From NCBI GenBank assembly GCA_016712465.1, contig JADJQZ010000001.1, positions 4,278,001-4,342,000 on the forward strand: DNA of 64,000 nt. Reading direction: 5' to 3'. The DNA is from Candidatus Obscuribacter sp. GTDB lineage: Bacteria; Cyanobacteriota; Vampirovibrionia; Obscuribacterales; Obscuribacteraceae. Each line of letters begins with the position of its first letter. Position 1 is the first letter of the stretch. A program made the translations under genes and the position numbers. The notes below the pieces were generated by a model. It saw only the letters and a program-made list of their open reading frames with translations. It was not told the DNA's origin and did not search any database. Below are positions 53,601-62,619 of the stretch, in pieces.

Positions 53601-54737
53601 TCAGTGTCTTCCAAAAATTCCAATCAATACTTCCAGGGCGATAAGCGCAATCACAATTATTTCAAGGAACTCCGAACGGGCTAGCTCCGCCTGGTCATTG
53701 GCAAAGCGATAGAGTTCACCGACCGAGTCAAGCTTGCTTTCTACTTGCGCCTGCCACTGAGCCAGACTCAAACGCTGGGAGATACCGCCGTAGAGCCGGG
53801 CATAATAGGCGCAACCGATTATTTTTATGGCATTGGTGGCTCTGTCGGAGAGTTCCCTTACATCTACAAGCAAGTGCCGCAAGCGCTCGGCCTGCCGCTC
53901 CGCCACCAGTCGCCCGCTGGTGAAACTCTGGAAGAGGCTGGTGCGCAAGCGCTCAGTCTTGACGCGATAAATCTCATCGAGATGCCTATCGAGAAGCCTG
54001 TCGTAAGTGCGCAATTCCACAAGCTGCGTATTAGCGAATTCAATGATGCTGTTGACGGCGGCGGCCCCCGCCTGGTCATCATAGATAAAGGCCTGGTCCC
54101 AGGTTAATACTGCCAGCTCATGCTCACAATAGCTATAGGCTTCCTTCAAAGCTTCATCAACCTGCATGGCTGAAAGTGGTTTCTCTTCCAGGGAAACCAG
54201 TGAAGCAATAGCAGCCCGGTGCTCTTGCATAAGCTCGGTAGCCGTCAGGGGCGAACTGAAACGCTCCACCTCTGCCACATAATAGTCTTCCAGCAAGTCT
54301 TTCTGTTGCGACTCTTCATGGGGCTTGCTGAGGGCCGGCTTCAGCTCGGATAGTACTTCTTCAAGCACCTGAGTGGCACAAGTCATAAGTTCTTTCGAAA
54401 AGCGCATCTTCATAGCAAGACTGCGAAACTCTTGAAAGGCGCCCTGAAAAGGGTGTGAGAATCGGATGCTGACCGTGCCGTATTCATAGACCTTAACCCG
54501 GCAGTCAAGCTCGCCGAAGGGAGTCTGCACCGCATTTAGTGCTACCGCAAGCGGTGCCACGGAAAACTGAATGTAACCAGGCAGAGGCACATCGGTAAAA
54601 CTCAAGGGCTCCGGCACGAAATTTTGCCCCTTCACACTCTTGAGCGAAGAGAGCTTGATGGAATCGGCCACATCAAAGACAAAATAACAACGCAGGTGCG
54701 CTTGTTCCAGGTCGGGTAGGGTGACGGCTAAAGGCAT
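53601..54737 (-). CDS. RMD1/DUF155-like membrane-anchored protein
   Basis: A 378-residue protein starting at ATG 54737. Most of it is soluble, with long helices (AERQAERLRHLLVDVRELS and QWQAQVESKLDSVGELYRFAN). One membrane span lies at the very end (EIIVIALIALEVLIGIF), the topology of the RMD1/DUF155 family. The family call is by pattern rather than a named motif. In eukaryotes, RMD1 proteins act on microtubules or mitochondrial translation; the bacterial role is unknown. Tail-anchored, cytosolic side. Confidence 0.6.
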   Translation of the reverse strand: MPLAVTLPDLEQAHLRCYFVFDVADSIKLSSLKSVKGQNFVPEPLSFTDVPLPGYIQFSVAPLAVALNAVQTPFGELDCRVKVYEYGTVSIRFSHPFQGAFQEFRSLAMKMRFSKELMTCATQVLEEVLSELKPALSKPHEESQQKDLLEDYYVAEVERFSSPLTATELMQEHRAAIASLVSLEEKPLSAMQVDEALKEAYSYCEHELAVLTWDQAFIYDDQAGAAAVNSIIEFANTQLVELRTYDRLLDRHLDEIYRVKTERLRTSLFQSFTSGRLVAERQAERLRHLLVDVRELSDRATNAIKIIGCAYYARLYGGISQRLSLAQWQAQVESKLDSVGELYRFANDQAELARSEFLEIIVIALIALEVLIGIFGRH

Positions 54738-54860
54738 TTACTTCTTCCGTATGATTTTGTCTGACTGACGACTGTAGGCTCGACTAGTTTAAAGCAATTG
54801 GCAAGTAGTCAACACCATCTTTTTCTGGCGGGGAAATTTCGGTGATGATATAAATTAGCT

Positions 54861-55970
54861 ATGTCACTTTTCAGACCATTTTTGCCAATCACCAGCGCCA
54901 GACTGAGGCTGCTTTCGCTTTTGAGCCTCTCGACCGGGCTCCTTTCAGGCAGTTTACTGTGGCCGCTTGAAAGTCCGGCTCAGTCGAAGCAGGCCTCATC
55001 TAAGCCGGCACAGTCCAAGCCGACAGCGGTTCCGAACAGCTATCCCAATTACACCCAGGGCGCCAGCCGCTATCAAGAGAAAAGGTACAACGAAGCCATC
55101 GCCTGCTTCAGCGAAGCCATTAATAAGGGGGAAGCAGGAGCAGCGGCCTGGCTCTATATAGCGCACTCCTATCTGGCTATGGGCAACAAGCAGGAAGCCG
55201 TCCAGACCTACCAGAAGATTGCCGCCGCCTTTCCCACTTCACAAGAAGCCCAGGTGTCTCGCACCTACTTGCAAAAGCTGGGGGCTCCGGTGCCGACAGC
55301 GGCGGTAGCGTCTGCCGCAGGCTCAGCGCCGGCCGGTGCAGCAAGAGAGACATTCAGCGACATAAAAAATCGCATCGAAGTGGTGCGTCCGGTAATGGGA
55401 CACCCACCTGTAAGTGACCTCATGGTGCATACGGTCAATCGATGCATAGATACCCTGCCTAAAGGCATCAGAAAGATTCTAAACCGGGGTCAGATCAAGC
55501 TCATCCTCACTCCCACTCTTATAGACAAAGACCCATCGCTGGCTTATCAGGAGGGGCGGGGTTATGAAGGCAATACCTACAAAAGTTGCCCGGGCATGTT
55601 CTCAGGGGACTCTATTTACATCTGCGAGCGCACTGTAGATGAAAACAATGACGAAGTTAACGCCCCCTTTCCGATGAGCGAAATCGAAGGCACTTTCTAT
55701 CACGAGGCCGGCCATGCCATCGATGCTTGCCTGGGAGAATTTTCGGAAAAGGACGACTACCGTCACGCCTACTACCTGGACATCGCCAGAGTGCCGGACA
55801 ACATAGCCCACCGGATTCGTTATTACCTGCAAAAATCGGTAGCAGGACAGCAGGAGGCCTGCGCAGAGCTGACCCGCATTTTACTGGGTAACGAAGACGA
55901 GCGTTCCGCAGACTTGAAAGCCTGCTTTCCCAATACCATCAAAATTATCAAACAGAAAACGGGTCTCTAA
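54861..55970 (+). CDS. secreted TPR-HExxH putative metalloprotease
   Basis: A 369-residue protein with a signal peptide (LSLLSLSTGLLSGSLLWPLE) and a Gln/Ala-rich linker. One to two TPR units follow (AIACFSEAINKGEAGAAAWL and QEAVQTYQKIAAAFPTSQEA). The catalytic-looking domain starts near residue 170 with GHPPVSDLMVHTVNRCIDTL and has FYHEAGHAIDACLGEF (His281, Glu282, His285) plus QEACAELTR, the presumed third ligand. It is the complete paralogue of the partial gene at the window start. Inferred role: periplasmic or surface zinc protease with a TPR docking domain. Confidence 0.75.
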   Translation: MSLFRPFLPITSARLRLLSLLSLSTGLLSGSLLWPLESPAQSKQASSKPAQSKPTAVPNSYPNYTQGASRYQEKRYNEAIACFSEAINKGEAGAAAWLYIAHSYLAMGNKQEAVQTYQKIAAAFPTSQEAQVSRTYLQKLGAPVPTAAVASAAGSAPAGAARETFSDIKNRIEVVRPVMGHPPVSDLMVHTVNRCIDTLPKGIRKILNRGQIKLILTPTLIDKDPSLAYQEGRGYEGNTYKSCPGMFSGDSIYICERTVDENNDEVNAPFPMSEIEGTFYHEAGHAIDACLGEFSEKDDYRHAYYLDIARVPDNIAHRIRYYLQKSVAGQQEACAELTRILLGNEDERSADLKACFPNTIKIIKQKTGL

Positions 55971-55973
55971 CTC

Positions 55974-56627
55974 TTACAGTTCCGGCAAGTGCGAGCCGGT
56001 AACGGTTCGCATATTGCCGGAGACGCGGCCAAGCGCGCAGGCTTTCATGTAGTCGGCTTCGTCATCCCTGCCGCATTTTCTAAGCATGCCGCCATAGCTT
56101 TCCATGAGGGTGATGAGAGCGCCGTCGAAGGGATTAAGAGCCTCTTGCAAAATAAGCATGGCTCTCTTGTAGAACTTCTCGGCCTCTTCGAACTTTCCTC
56201 TTTCTTCCAGAATCATGGCCAGGTTACGCGAAATAAGCCCCACTTCCTGGTGCTTGATACCGAGAGACTTCTCATAGATATTGAGCATTTTGCGGCATAG
56301 TTCTTCCGCCTTCTCGTAGCGCCCGGTCTCGAAATACAAACTGGCCAGTTCCTTACTGGAATCAGCCACTTTCTGGTGGTAGGGTCCAAAACAAGAAACC
56401 GTGAGGTCAACGGCGCGCTTCAGGCAGGCTTCCGCCTCATCTTTGCGTCCGGCTTCGTGGAGAGCATGGCCGAGCTTGTGCAAACCCTCCACCCGACGCT
56501 GGTCTTTGGGTTCAAAGCTTTCAGCCAGAGTCTTGGCTTCTTCCAACAAATCGCAAGCTTCGGAGAATTCACCCCGGACAGCGTGCTCTTCTGCCCTGGC
56601 GAGCAGGCTTTCCCAAGAATCGGTCAT
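55974..56627 (-). CDS. TPR-repeat protein (kinesin light chain-like)
   Basis: A 217-residue protein with four to five TPR units of the long, Ala/Glu-rich type (YHQKVADSSKELASLYFETG, EKAEELCRKMLNIYEKSLG, EEAEKFYKRAMLILQEAL). No signal peptide, so probably cytosolic. The end lies 4 nt from the convergent TPR-HExxH gene. Likely a protein-interaction adaptor. Confidence 0.78.
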   Translation of the reverse strand: MTDSWESLLARAEEHAVRGEFSEACDLLEEAKTLAESFEPKDQRRVEGLHKLGHALHEAGRKDEAEACLKRAVDLTVSCFGPYHQKVADSSKELASLYFETGRYEKAEELCRKMLNIYEKSLGIKHQEVGLISRNLAMILEERGKFEEAEKFYKRAMLILQEALNPFDGALITLMESYGGMLRKCGRDDEADYMKACALGRVSGNMRTVTGSHLPEL

Positions 56628-56866
56628 CGACCCCCCAAAGCTACCTAAGAAAATATCAGAGATATTTTATAACAGAACATATTTATACCTGGTTATACAC
56701 GGGCTGAAGCGATCGAGCAAGATGAACGAAACTTAACCGCAACAAATGAAAGTCCCACCTGTCCTAAAATAAAAATCCGAAACGCCCGCCCACCGGACCT
56801 TCAGGTATAATCCCCCCATCTAATCCCCCGCCAGGCTGAAGTGCTGGCGCTTGAGGCGCAGGTTTG

Positions 56867-58273
56867 ATGTCAATACCGGTCCTTCGTTCACTATTTGTCG
56901 CGCTCTTCCTGCTCTGCGTTCTTGGCCAGGGGGCGCCGGTCCTGGCTCAGGGGGCGAACGCCACCCTGGACGGTCTGGAAAAGCACTTTTTTGAGCATAC
57001 TTACCCAGGCGACACTACCGACGACAGGGTCAGTCGCCTGGAAAAAATGGTCTTCGGTGAAGCCAAGAGCGGCGATGACGGCAAGCGCATTGCCGACCTT
57101 CAGCAAGTAGTTACTGCCGCCGGCAGCGAAAGCGATGCCCAGGGCAGCAGTGCTAACAACAATGCCGCCCCGACGGCAAATTCCAATAGCAGCAATGCCA
57201 ATGCATCTGCCGGCAACAGCGGCAGCACCGCCGACGACACCGCTTATAGTGGCACCGATTATCCCCGCGTGGATATGCTGGAAGAGGTGATACTCGGTCA
57301 AGAGTATCGCCAACTCTCACTCAAAAAGCGCCTCGTGCAACTGGAAATGAAAGTCTATGGCAAGCCGGGCACGGACGACGATCTTAGCAGTCGCACCGAT
57401 ATGCTGGAAATGCACTGGCAAAAGACTCTCTCTCCCGCCCAGCAGAATCAATTCAACCAGGATTTGACCTGGTTGGAAAACTCCGTCATTGGTCAAACCT
57501 ATCCGCAGAAACCTTTCATAGAAAGAGTACAGACCCTTGAAGGCATAGTCTTCCCCAACGATCATCCGGACTACAAAGTCTCCATAAAGGATCAGATCGC
57601 CACCCTCGTCAACGCTGTTCACCTGAGCGGCCAGAGCGGTCACCCCAATACCCCCAGCGTCACCCCCATCGAGACCAATCCAGAAGCGGGAACAGCAGCC
57701 AATTACCCTGGTTACAGCCAGAGCAATGATGGTGGCTACGGCGGTTATAACCAGGCGGCAGGCGGCTACCCAAGTTCAGCCGGCAGTTATCAGACCGGCA
57801 CCCAGTCAAACTATCAGAGCCAGCAGCCGGTGGCCTACAACGGTTATAACGCAGGCTACGGCGGTAATAATGCTGCCTACGGTGGCAATAACAGCGGCTA
57901 CGGCGGTGCCCGCAGCTATCAGGCCTCACCTCTAGCCCAGGAATACGCCCAGGGAGGCAATTACAATACGGCTTCCGGCTACCCTCAACCGGCCCATACC
58001 TATCCCGGTCAGCCCTCCCAGGCCAGCTACATGAACTCCGACCAGTACTCCCAGGCTACGAATAACTCAGCGGCGCCCAATACCGCAAGCGAGAAACAAA
58101 ACAAAGGGCATCCGCTCTTGAAGGGTCTGGCAAAAGCGCTGGGCGCGGCGGCAGGCATGGCCGCTTCGGCAGTGGGCAGCATGTCCATGGGCTATGGTAT
58201 GCCCTACGGCTACGGTGCTCCCATGGGCATGGGAATGGGCATGCCCTATGGTTACGGCGGCATAATTCCATAA
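56867..58273 (+). CDS. secreted protein with LEK/FG-type repeats and Gly/Tyr-rich tail
   Basis: About 468 residues from ATG 56867. A signal peptide (VLRSLFVALFLLCVLGQGAP) is followed by three imperfect ~45-residue repeats in the first half, each with LEKxxF...RLxxLExxVFG; examples are DDRVSRLEKMVFGEAKSG and KKRLVQLEMKVYGKPGTDD. The second half is Gly/Tyr/Asn/Gln-rich and probably disordered (GYGGNNAAYGGNNSGYGGA), like prion-like or adhesive surface tails. A final Gly/Met-rich stretch is similar to the 38797 protein. Function unknown; probably cell surface. Confidence 0.65.
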   Translation: MSIPVLRSLFVALFLLCVLGQGAPVLAQGANATLDGLEKHFFEHTYPGDTTDDRVSRLEKMVFGEAKSGDDGKRIADLQQVVTAAGSESDAQGSSANNNAAPTANSNSSNANASAGNSGSTADDTAYSGTDYPRVDMLEEVILGQEYRQLSLKKRLVQLEMKVYGKPGTDDDLSSRTDMLEMHWQKTLSPAQQNQFNQDLTWLENSVIGQTYPQKPFIERVQTLEGIVFPNDHPDYKVSIKDQIATLVNAVHLSGQSGHPNTPSVTPIETNPEAGTAANYPGYSQSNDGGYGGYNQAAGGYPSSAGSYQTGTQSNYQSQQPVAYNGYNAGYGGNNAAYGGNNSGYGGARSYQASPLAQEYAQGGNYNTASGYPQPAHTYPGQPSQASYMNSDQYSQATNNSAAPNTASEKQNKGHPLLKGLAKALGAAAGMAASAVGSMSMGYGMPYGYGAPMGMGMGMPYGYGGIIP

Positions 58274-58293
58274 GCGCGGAAAGGCGGCGGCAA

Positions 58294-59175
58294 ATGAAAA
58301 TAATCGGCAGCAAAACAAACTGTATTTCGATGAAAGCGGCGCCGATAGCGGCCCTGCTTTTATTTTCGGTGGTCCTACCTGCGGGTATCGCCCCGGCACA
58401 GGCAGGTCAGAGCGGTCAGTCGAAACTGGCTAAAACCAGCCCCACCACAAAGTTACCGGCTATCGTAGCCCACCGAGGCGGCAAGCGCTGGGCACCGGAA
58501 AACAGCATGGCCGCCTTCGCTGCCAGTGTAGAAGCGGGAGTGGACGGCATAGAACTGGACATTCACAAATGCAAGTCGGGCGAACTGGTGGTTATTCACG
58601 ATGATACCCTGGAGCGCACCACCAACGGCAAGGGTTATGTGAAAGACAAGACCTGGGCAGAATTGAAAGACCTGGACTGCGGCTCCTGGTACGACAAGAG
58701 CTTCAAAAATGAAAGGCTGCCCCTGTTGAAAGATGTTCTAAAGCTGGTGGACGGCAAGCTGACGATCAACATAGAAATCAAAAACTGCCCCATGAATTAT
58801 CCGGGCATCGCGGAAGATCTCTTGAAGCTGCTGGCAGACTACAAGTATCCGGACAAAATCGTGATCAGCTCATTTGATCACAAAGTTCTCAAAACCATCG
58901 CAGCAAGAGAGAAAAAGTACAAACTGGCCTTGCTTGGCGATTCTGTTATTCATGACCTGGGCAAATATGCCGCCACCGTGGGTGCCAGAGCCTGGAATCC
59001 AGCCTTTGACTGCGTGCGCGATGATACCGTCAGTGATGCCCATAAAAACAACCTGGAAGTAAATACCTGGACTGTCAATGACAGCGAGGGCTTTGCCAGG
59101 GCTGTGAAACTAAAGGTTGATTCCATTATCACCGATGACCCGGTGGGGCTAAGAAAATTCCTGTCCGCCAACTAA
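58294..59175 (+). CDS. glycerophosphodiester phosphodiesterase, exported
   Basis: A 293-residue protein with a signal peptide (AAPIAALLLFSVVLPAGIAP). The GDPD core is intact: AHRGG (60-63), GIELDIH (Glu87, Asp89) and VVIHDDTLERTTNGKG (His102), with a TIM-barrel end ITDDPVGLRKFL. It cleaves glycerophosphodiesters to glycerol-3-phosphate and alcohol in the periplasm. With PhoD it indicates use of organic phosphate. An in-frame Met at codon 13 is an alternative start. It is convergent with, and overlaps by 4 nt, the histidine kinase gene. Confidence 0.92.
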   Translation: MKIIGSKTNCISMKAAPIAALLLFSVVLPAGIAPAQAGQSGQSKLAKTSPTTKLPAIVAHRGGKRWAPENSMAAFAASVEAGVDGIELDIHKCKSGELVVIHDDTLERTTNGKGYVKDKTWAELKDLDCGSWYDKSFKNERLPLLKDVLKLVDGKLTINIEIKNCPMNYPGIAEDLLKLLADYKYPDKIVISSFDHKVLKTIAAREKKYKLALLGDSVIHDLGKYAATVGARAWNPAFDCVRDDTVSDAHKNNLEVNTWTVNDSEGFARAVKLKVDSIITDDPVGLRKFLSAN

Positions 59176-61301
59176 AATCTCTGTCCATCGACTAGATCTA
59201 CTTCATCGCCGGCATCGACTACTTCATTTATCGCGCCGTCTACTTTAGCCCCGGCATCGACTACTTCACTTATTGCTCCGGCTCCTTTAGCCCCTGCATC
59301 GACTACTTCATTTATTCCGCCATCTACTTCTTCCACGGCTTCATCCACTTCATCGAATTCATCTTCTTCATCATCGTTATCATCGGAAGGCAGGGGAAGC
59401 GTGAACCAGAAACAGGAACCCCCACCATCGGGCAACTCCACACCGATTTGCCCACCCTGGCCTTCCACGATTGCCTTGGCAATGGCTAGCCCCAAGCCGC
59501 TGCCGGAGCGGAACTGCCCGTCGGATGAACGCAGTTGCTCGAAGCGACCAAACAACTTGTGGGTCTGGTTCTTCGGCACACCGGGTCCCTGATCTTGTAC
59601 GGCGAAGCGACAGAAATTTCCCATAGTTTCAGCACTGACCAGAATCTTTCCGGCAGCCGGAGAGTATTTGATGGCATTGGAAAGTACATTGGTCAAGACC
59701 TGCATAGCCCGATCAAAATCACAATAAATCTCCAGATGCGGCTCCACCGCCACTTCAAAAGTAATGCCCTGTTCAGACGCCAGAGCGACAACGCCTTCCA
59801 CGGCTCGCGCCACCAGATCAGCCGCACTGTATACATCACTATATAGCTCGATTTTTCCAGATTCGATTTTGCGCATATCGAGAATGTCGTTGATCAGGCG
59901 CATCAAGCGATCGGCTTCATCGGCGGCAATTTTTACTACCGGTCGGCTTTCATCATTCAACTGTTCGGCGAAACTGTTCTCTAGAAGCCCCAGGGCAGTT
60001 CGAATGGAAGCCAGCGGCGTGCGCAACTCATGAGATACCATGGAATAGAAATCTTTGACCCGCTCTTCAACAACGCGCCTTTCAGTGATATCGCGCACGA
60101 TACCAATTAATACACTCTGAGCACCAAGCTCAACGGCACTGACGGACAGCTCCACCGGCAAGCGCGATCCATCGCGGCGCACCCCGGTCAGTTCCCTGAC
60201 GGCACCATAAATAGACCGATGCACGCCCTCTTTGGCTTTCGGACTGTTCCGGCCGGCGTCCTGGCTGAGGCTTGGAGCCGTATTCACACCGGTTTCGCCC
60301 TCTTTGACTTTGATAGAAGCCGTATTCACACCTGTCTCGCCCTCTTTGACTTTGATAGAAGCCGTGTTCACACCGGTTGCGTCCTCCTTGGCTTTGACAG
60401 AAACCGTGTCAGGAAGAGCTACTTCCTCGGCATCTTTCAAATCATCCCTGACCATAAAGCCCGGCAAGATGGACTCAACGGAAACGCCGGAGAGGGAACC
60501 GGCTTCATAACCAAACATCTCTTCAAAGACGGCATTGGCTGATTCAACTTCACCGTCGACGGTGACTGTGACAATGCCATCGGGGGCAGTGCCGACAATG
60601 GCACGCATGCGGGCTTCCCTCTCCATGAGAGCACGCTGAGCCTCTTTCAATGTACTCTCAGCGGAAAGCCTATCTTGAACATAACGATTGACACCAAAGA
60701 TTAGCACCACAAGGGCCAGAAGTGCTGAGCAGAGAATCACTGAAATACCGGCCATGCTATTGAGGCTTTCCCGGTCCAGATCGCTGAACCGTTCCGTCAT
60801 CTCATGGTTAATGGTGCGGGAGACGTCCTTAGCCAGCCACTCAACGTGTTGAGTCATACCTTCTTCATCGAACATGATGGAGCGCTGTTTGGCAGCGGCA
60901 AGACCACTGGCGTCACGAACGGCCATCACTTCTTCTGCGCAGCTCTTGCGAAAAGAAAGTGACTCGGTCAGGTCCTCCAGGAGCATTACATAGGAACTGC
61001 GATCGGAGAGCAACAATCTTAACTTGGAAATATCGATATCGATTTGCGACAGGGCCATCTGATAGCGCTCTTTGGCGGCGTTATCACCAGTGATTAAATA
61101 CTCTCTTTCGCCGGCTTCCGCTCGCGCAAGTTCAATAACCACAGAGTCGAGCAGATCAAGAAGTTGAAATTGCTTGGAGACAAGATAGCTATTTTGCAGG
61201 CGGTCGGCGGAAAGACTGAGCGTGGTAGTGCCGATATAAATGAGCACAAACGCAACAACGGCGATGATGGCGGTAGTTCTGGTTGTGAGCGAGAGTTGCA
61301 T
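59172..61301 (-). CDS. CHASE3-PAS hybrid histidine kinase with repeat insertions
   Basis: A 709-residue protein. TM1 (~9-30), a CHASE3-like periplasmic helical domain (~33-182), TM2 (~185-207), then a PAS domain whose halves (~228-290 and ~360-410) are separated by an insert of 14-residue repeats (VNTASIKVKEGETG). The HisKA phospho-acceptor is His424 in MVSHELRTPL; HATPase motifs are N542, DQGPGVP and GSGLGLAIA. An acidic tail (~640-709) carries a second 14-residue repeat (INEVVDAGAKVDGA). Partner of the OmpR-type regulator 39 nt upstream. Signal unknown. Confidence 0.9.
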   Translation of the reverse strand: MQLSLTTRTTAIIAVVAFVLIYIGTTTLSLSADRLQNSYLVSKQFQLLDLLDSVVIELARAEAGEREYLITGDNAAKERYQMALSQIDIDISKLRLLLSDRSSYVMLLEDLTESLSFRKSCAEEVMAVRDASGLAAAKQRSIMFDEEGMTQHVEWLAKDVSRTINHEMTERFSDLDRESLNSMAGISVILCSALLALVVLIFGVNRYVQDRLSAESTLKEAQRALMEREARMRAIVGTAPDGIVTVTVDGEVESANAVFEEMFGYEAGSLSGVSVESILPGFMVRDDLKDAEEVALPDTVSVKAKEDATGVNTASIKVKEGETGVNTASIKVKEGETGVNTAPSLSQDAGRNSPKAKEGVHRSIYGAVRELTGVRRDGSRLPVELSVSAVELGAQSVLIGIVRDITERRVVEERVKDFYSMVSHELRTPLASIRTALGLLENSFAEQLNDESRPVVKIAADEADRLMRLINDILDMRKIESGKIELYSDVYSAADLVARAVEGVVALASEQGITFEVAVEPHLEIYCDFDRAMQVLTNVLSNAIKYSPAAGKILVSAETMGNFCRFAVQDQGPGVPKNQTHKLFGRFEQLRSSDGQFRSGSGLGLAIAKAIVEGQGGQIGVELPDGGGSCFWFTLPLPSDDNDDEEDEFDEVDEAVEEVDGGINEVVDAGAKGAGAISEVVDAGAKVDGAINEVVDAGDEVDLVDGQRF
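59212..59320 (-). repeat. 42-bp tandem repeats in the histidine kinase C-terminal tail
   Basis: Three in-frame units of 42 bp (starts 59212, 59254, 59296) encode INEVVDAGAKVDGA and variants. The units follow an acidic Asp/Glu run. Unit length equals that of the PAS-loop repeat in the same gene, although the sequences differ. Confidence 0.8.
60277..60402 (-). repeat. 42-bp tandem repeats inside the PAS domain
   Basis: Three units of 42 bp (starts 60277, 60319, 60361; the last diverged) encode VNTASIKVKEGETG and variants. They sit where a PAS loop would be, between the N-terminal sheet and the FMN-type helical region, and keep the frame open. Confidence 0.85.
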
Positions 61302-61340
61302 ATTTTCCCGGCAAAACCGAGCAACCTCCTGGTGGTCACG

Positions 61341-62012
61341 TCACTCTACAATTCTGTAGCCTGCACCACGCTTAGTGCGAATGATGCCACTCTCATCGGT
61401 ATCACCTAGTTTACGGCGCAGGGTCTTCATATGGGTGCGCACAGTATCGACAGAAGCATTCGAATCACTCTGCCAGACCCGATTCAAGATAGTCTCCAGG
61501 GTAAAACTCTGATTGGGATAACGCATAAGTAGCTCAAGCAAGGCAAATTCCTTTGCCGTCAGATCGAGTTCCTGCCCGGCACGAAAGACACGAGCGGTCT
61601 CGGTATCAAGTTCGATATCACGCACCGTCAGAAGTTTGCCGGCATAAGCCTGGGGACGGCGCAATAAGGCCTGGACTCTGGCATTCAACTCTACAGGATG
61701 AAACGGCTTGACAAGATAGTCGTCGGCACCGGCATTCAGACCGGAGGCTTTATCCTCGATGGAGCCGCGGGCAGTCAGCATCAATATAGGAGTTCTTCCT
61801 CCCTGCCCGCGAAACTGCCGACATACATCGACACCGGGCAAATCAGGCAGCATCCAATCAAGAATCACCAGCTCATAACTATTCAGCTTCAACTGACTGA
61901 GAGCAGTGAACCCACTGGCAACGTGATCAACCAGGTGCCGACCCTGCTCGAGTTGCATCTTGAGCAAATGCCCCAGATTGCTGTCATCCTCCACCAACAA
62001 AATCTTAGCCAT
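61341..62012 (-). CDS. OmpR-family response regulator
   Basis: A 223-residue two-domain regulator. The receiver has the acidic pocket EDD (8-10), phospho-acceptor Asp52 in VILDWMLPDLPG, and Lys near residue 102 in DDYLVKPF. The C-terminal winged helix (~125-223) has the OmpR/PhoB recognition region NASVDTVRTHMKTLRRKLGD. It overlaps the hydrolase gene by 8 nt and precedes the cognate kinase. It probably controls this operon or envelope genes; no binding box was identified. Confidence 0.94.
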   Translation of the reverse strand: MAKILLVEDDSNLGHLLKMQLEQGRHLVDHVASGFTALSQLKLNSYELVILDWMLPDLPGVDVCRQFRGQGGRTPILMLTARGSIEDKASGLNAGADDYLVKPFHPVELNARVQALLRRPQAYAGKLLTVRDIELDTETARVFRAGQELDLTAKEFALLELLMRYPNQSFTLETILNRVWQSDSNASVDTVRTHMKTLRRKLGDTDESGIIRTKRGAGYRIVE

Positions 62013-62619
62013 TCATACTCCCAGCTGAAATTTTCGGAACCAATTGTACCTTAACCAGATCTTGCCTGGTGCCTTTCAGAGCATCAAACCACTGTACCGG
62101 CGGGATGGGTAAAGTGCCGGAGCGGGAGCCGGAAGAAGACATCACCGGAAGGGTGCTACTGAGCCCCCGTGCCAACTGATGCAAAGCAGAATCAAAGGCA
62201 AGCACCTGCTCGGCTACACCATAAGTGACCAGCACCGCGGCCGCCTGGTCCACGCAATTATTGCCAAATAAACTCCAACCGCCAAACTCAAGGGCTTTTG
62301 CCTGCGACACTGCCGCTTCCACATTGGCTGTTTCCACCAGAAAAGACTTGCAGGCATGATACCGAATATGGGGACCAGCGGCCATGGCCGCGAGCATCTC
62401 ATCGCGAGGACCTCGGCCGCACCAGAAATCTACATTGCCGCCCGGCGGTACATGACTGTAGCGCCAGAGAGCAGGTAGATACCACATTGGCTCCTTCAAC
62501 AAATGATCGGTGGAACCGAAGAAATATTCATCGTCATCAACGGCAAACCCCCAGGCCACATGACCGAAGCGCAAGGCCTGCTCAAAATTGATGAAAACCA
62601 GGGCTTCGCGTTCAGCCAA
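62005..62619 (-). CDS. permuted papain-like (NlpC/P60-LRAT type) hydrolase
   Basis: About 204 residues from TTG 62619, chosen because GGGAGGAGG lies 6 nt upstream; a longer frame to 62868 reads through a neighbour's repeat tract and is rejected. RFGHVAWGFAVDDDEYFFGS near the start, followed ~100 residues later by FGNNCVDQAAAVLVTYG, gives the His-first, Cys-later order of permuted NlpC/P60/LRAT enzymes, which cleave peptide or acyl bonds. No signal peptide with this start, so location is uncertain. Starts 9 nt inside the upstream gene; ends in the response regulator. Confidence 0.62.
   Translation of the reverse strand: MAEREALVFINFEQALRFGHVAWGFAVDDDEYFFGSTDHLLKEPMWYLPALWRYSHVPPGGNVDFWCGRGPRDEMLAAMAAGPHIRYHACKSFLVETANVEAAVSQAKALEFGGWSLFGNNCVDQAAAVLVTYGVAEQVLAFDSALHQLARGLSSTLPVMSSSGSRSGTLPIPPVQWFDALKGTRQDLVKVQLVPKISAGSMNG

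Noticed and set aside
60219..60542. Plus-strand frames with repeated FDFDRS-type units
   Set aside because: Antisense reading of the 42-bp PAS repeats; the kinase frame has full domain support.
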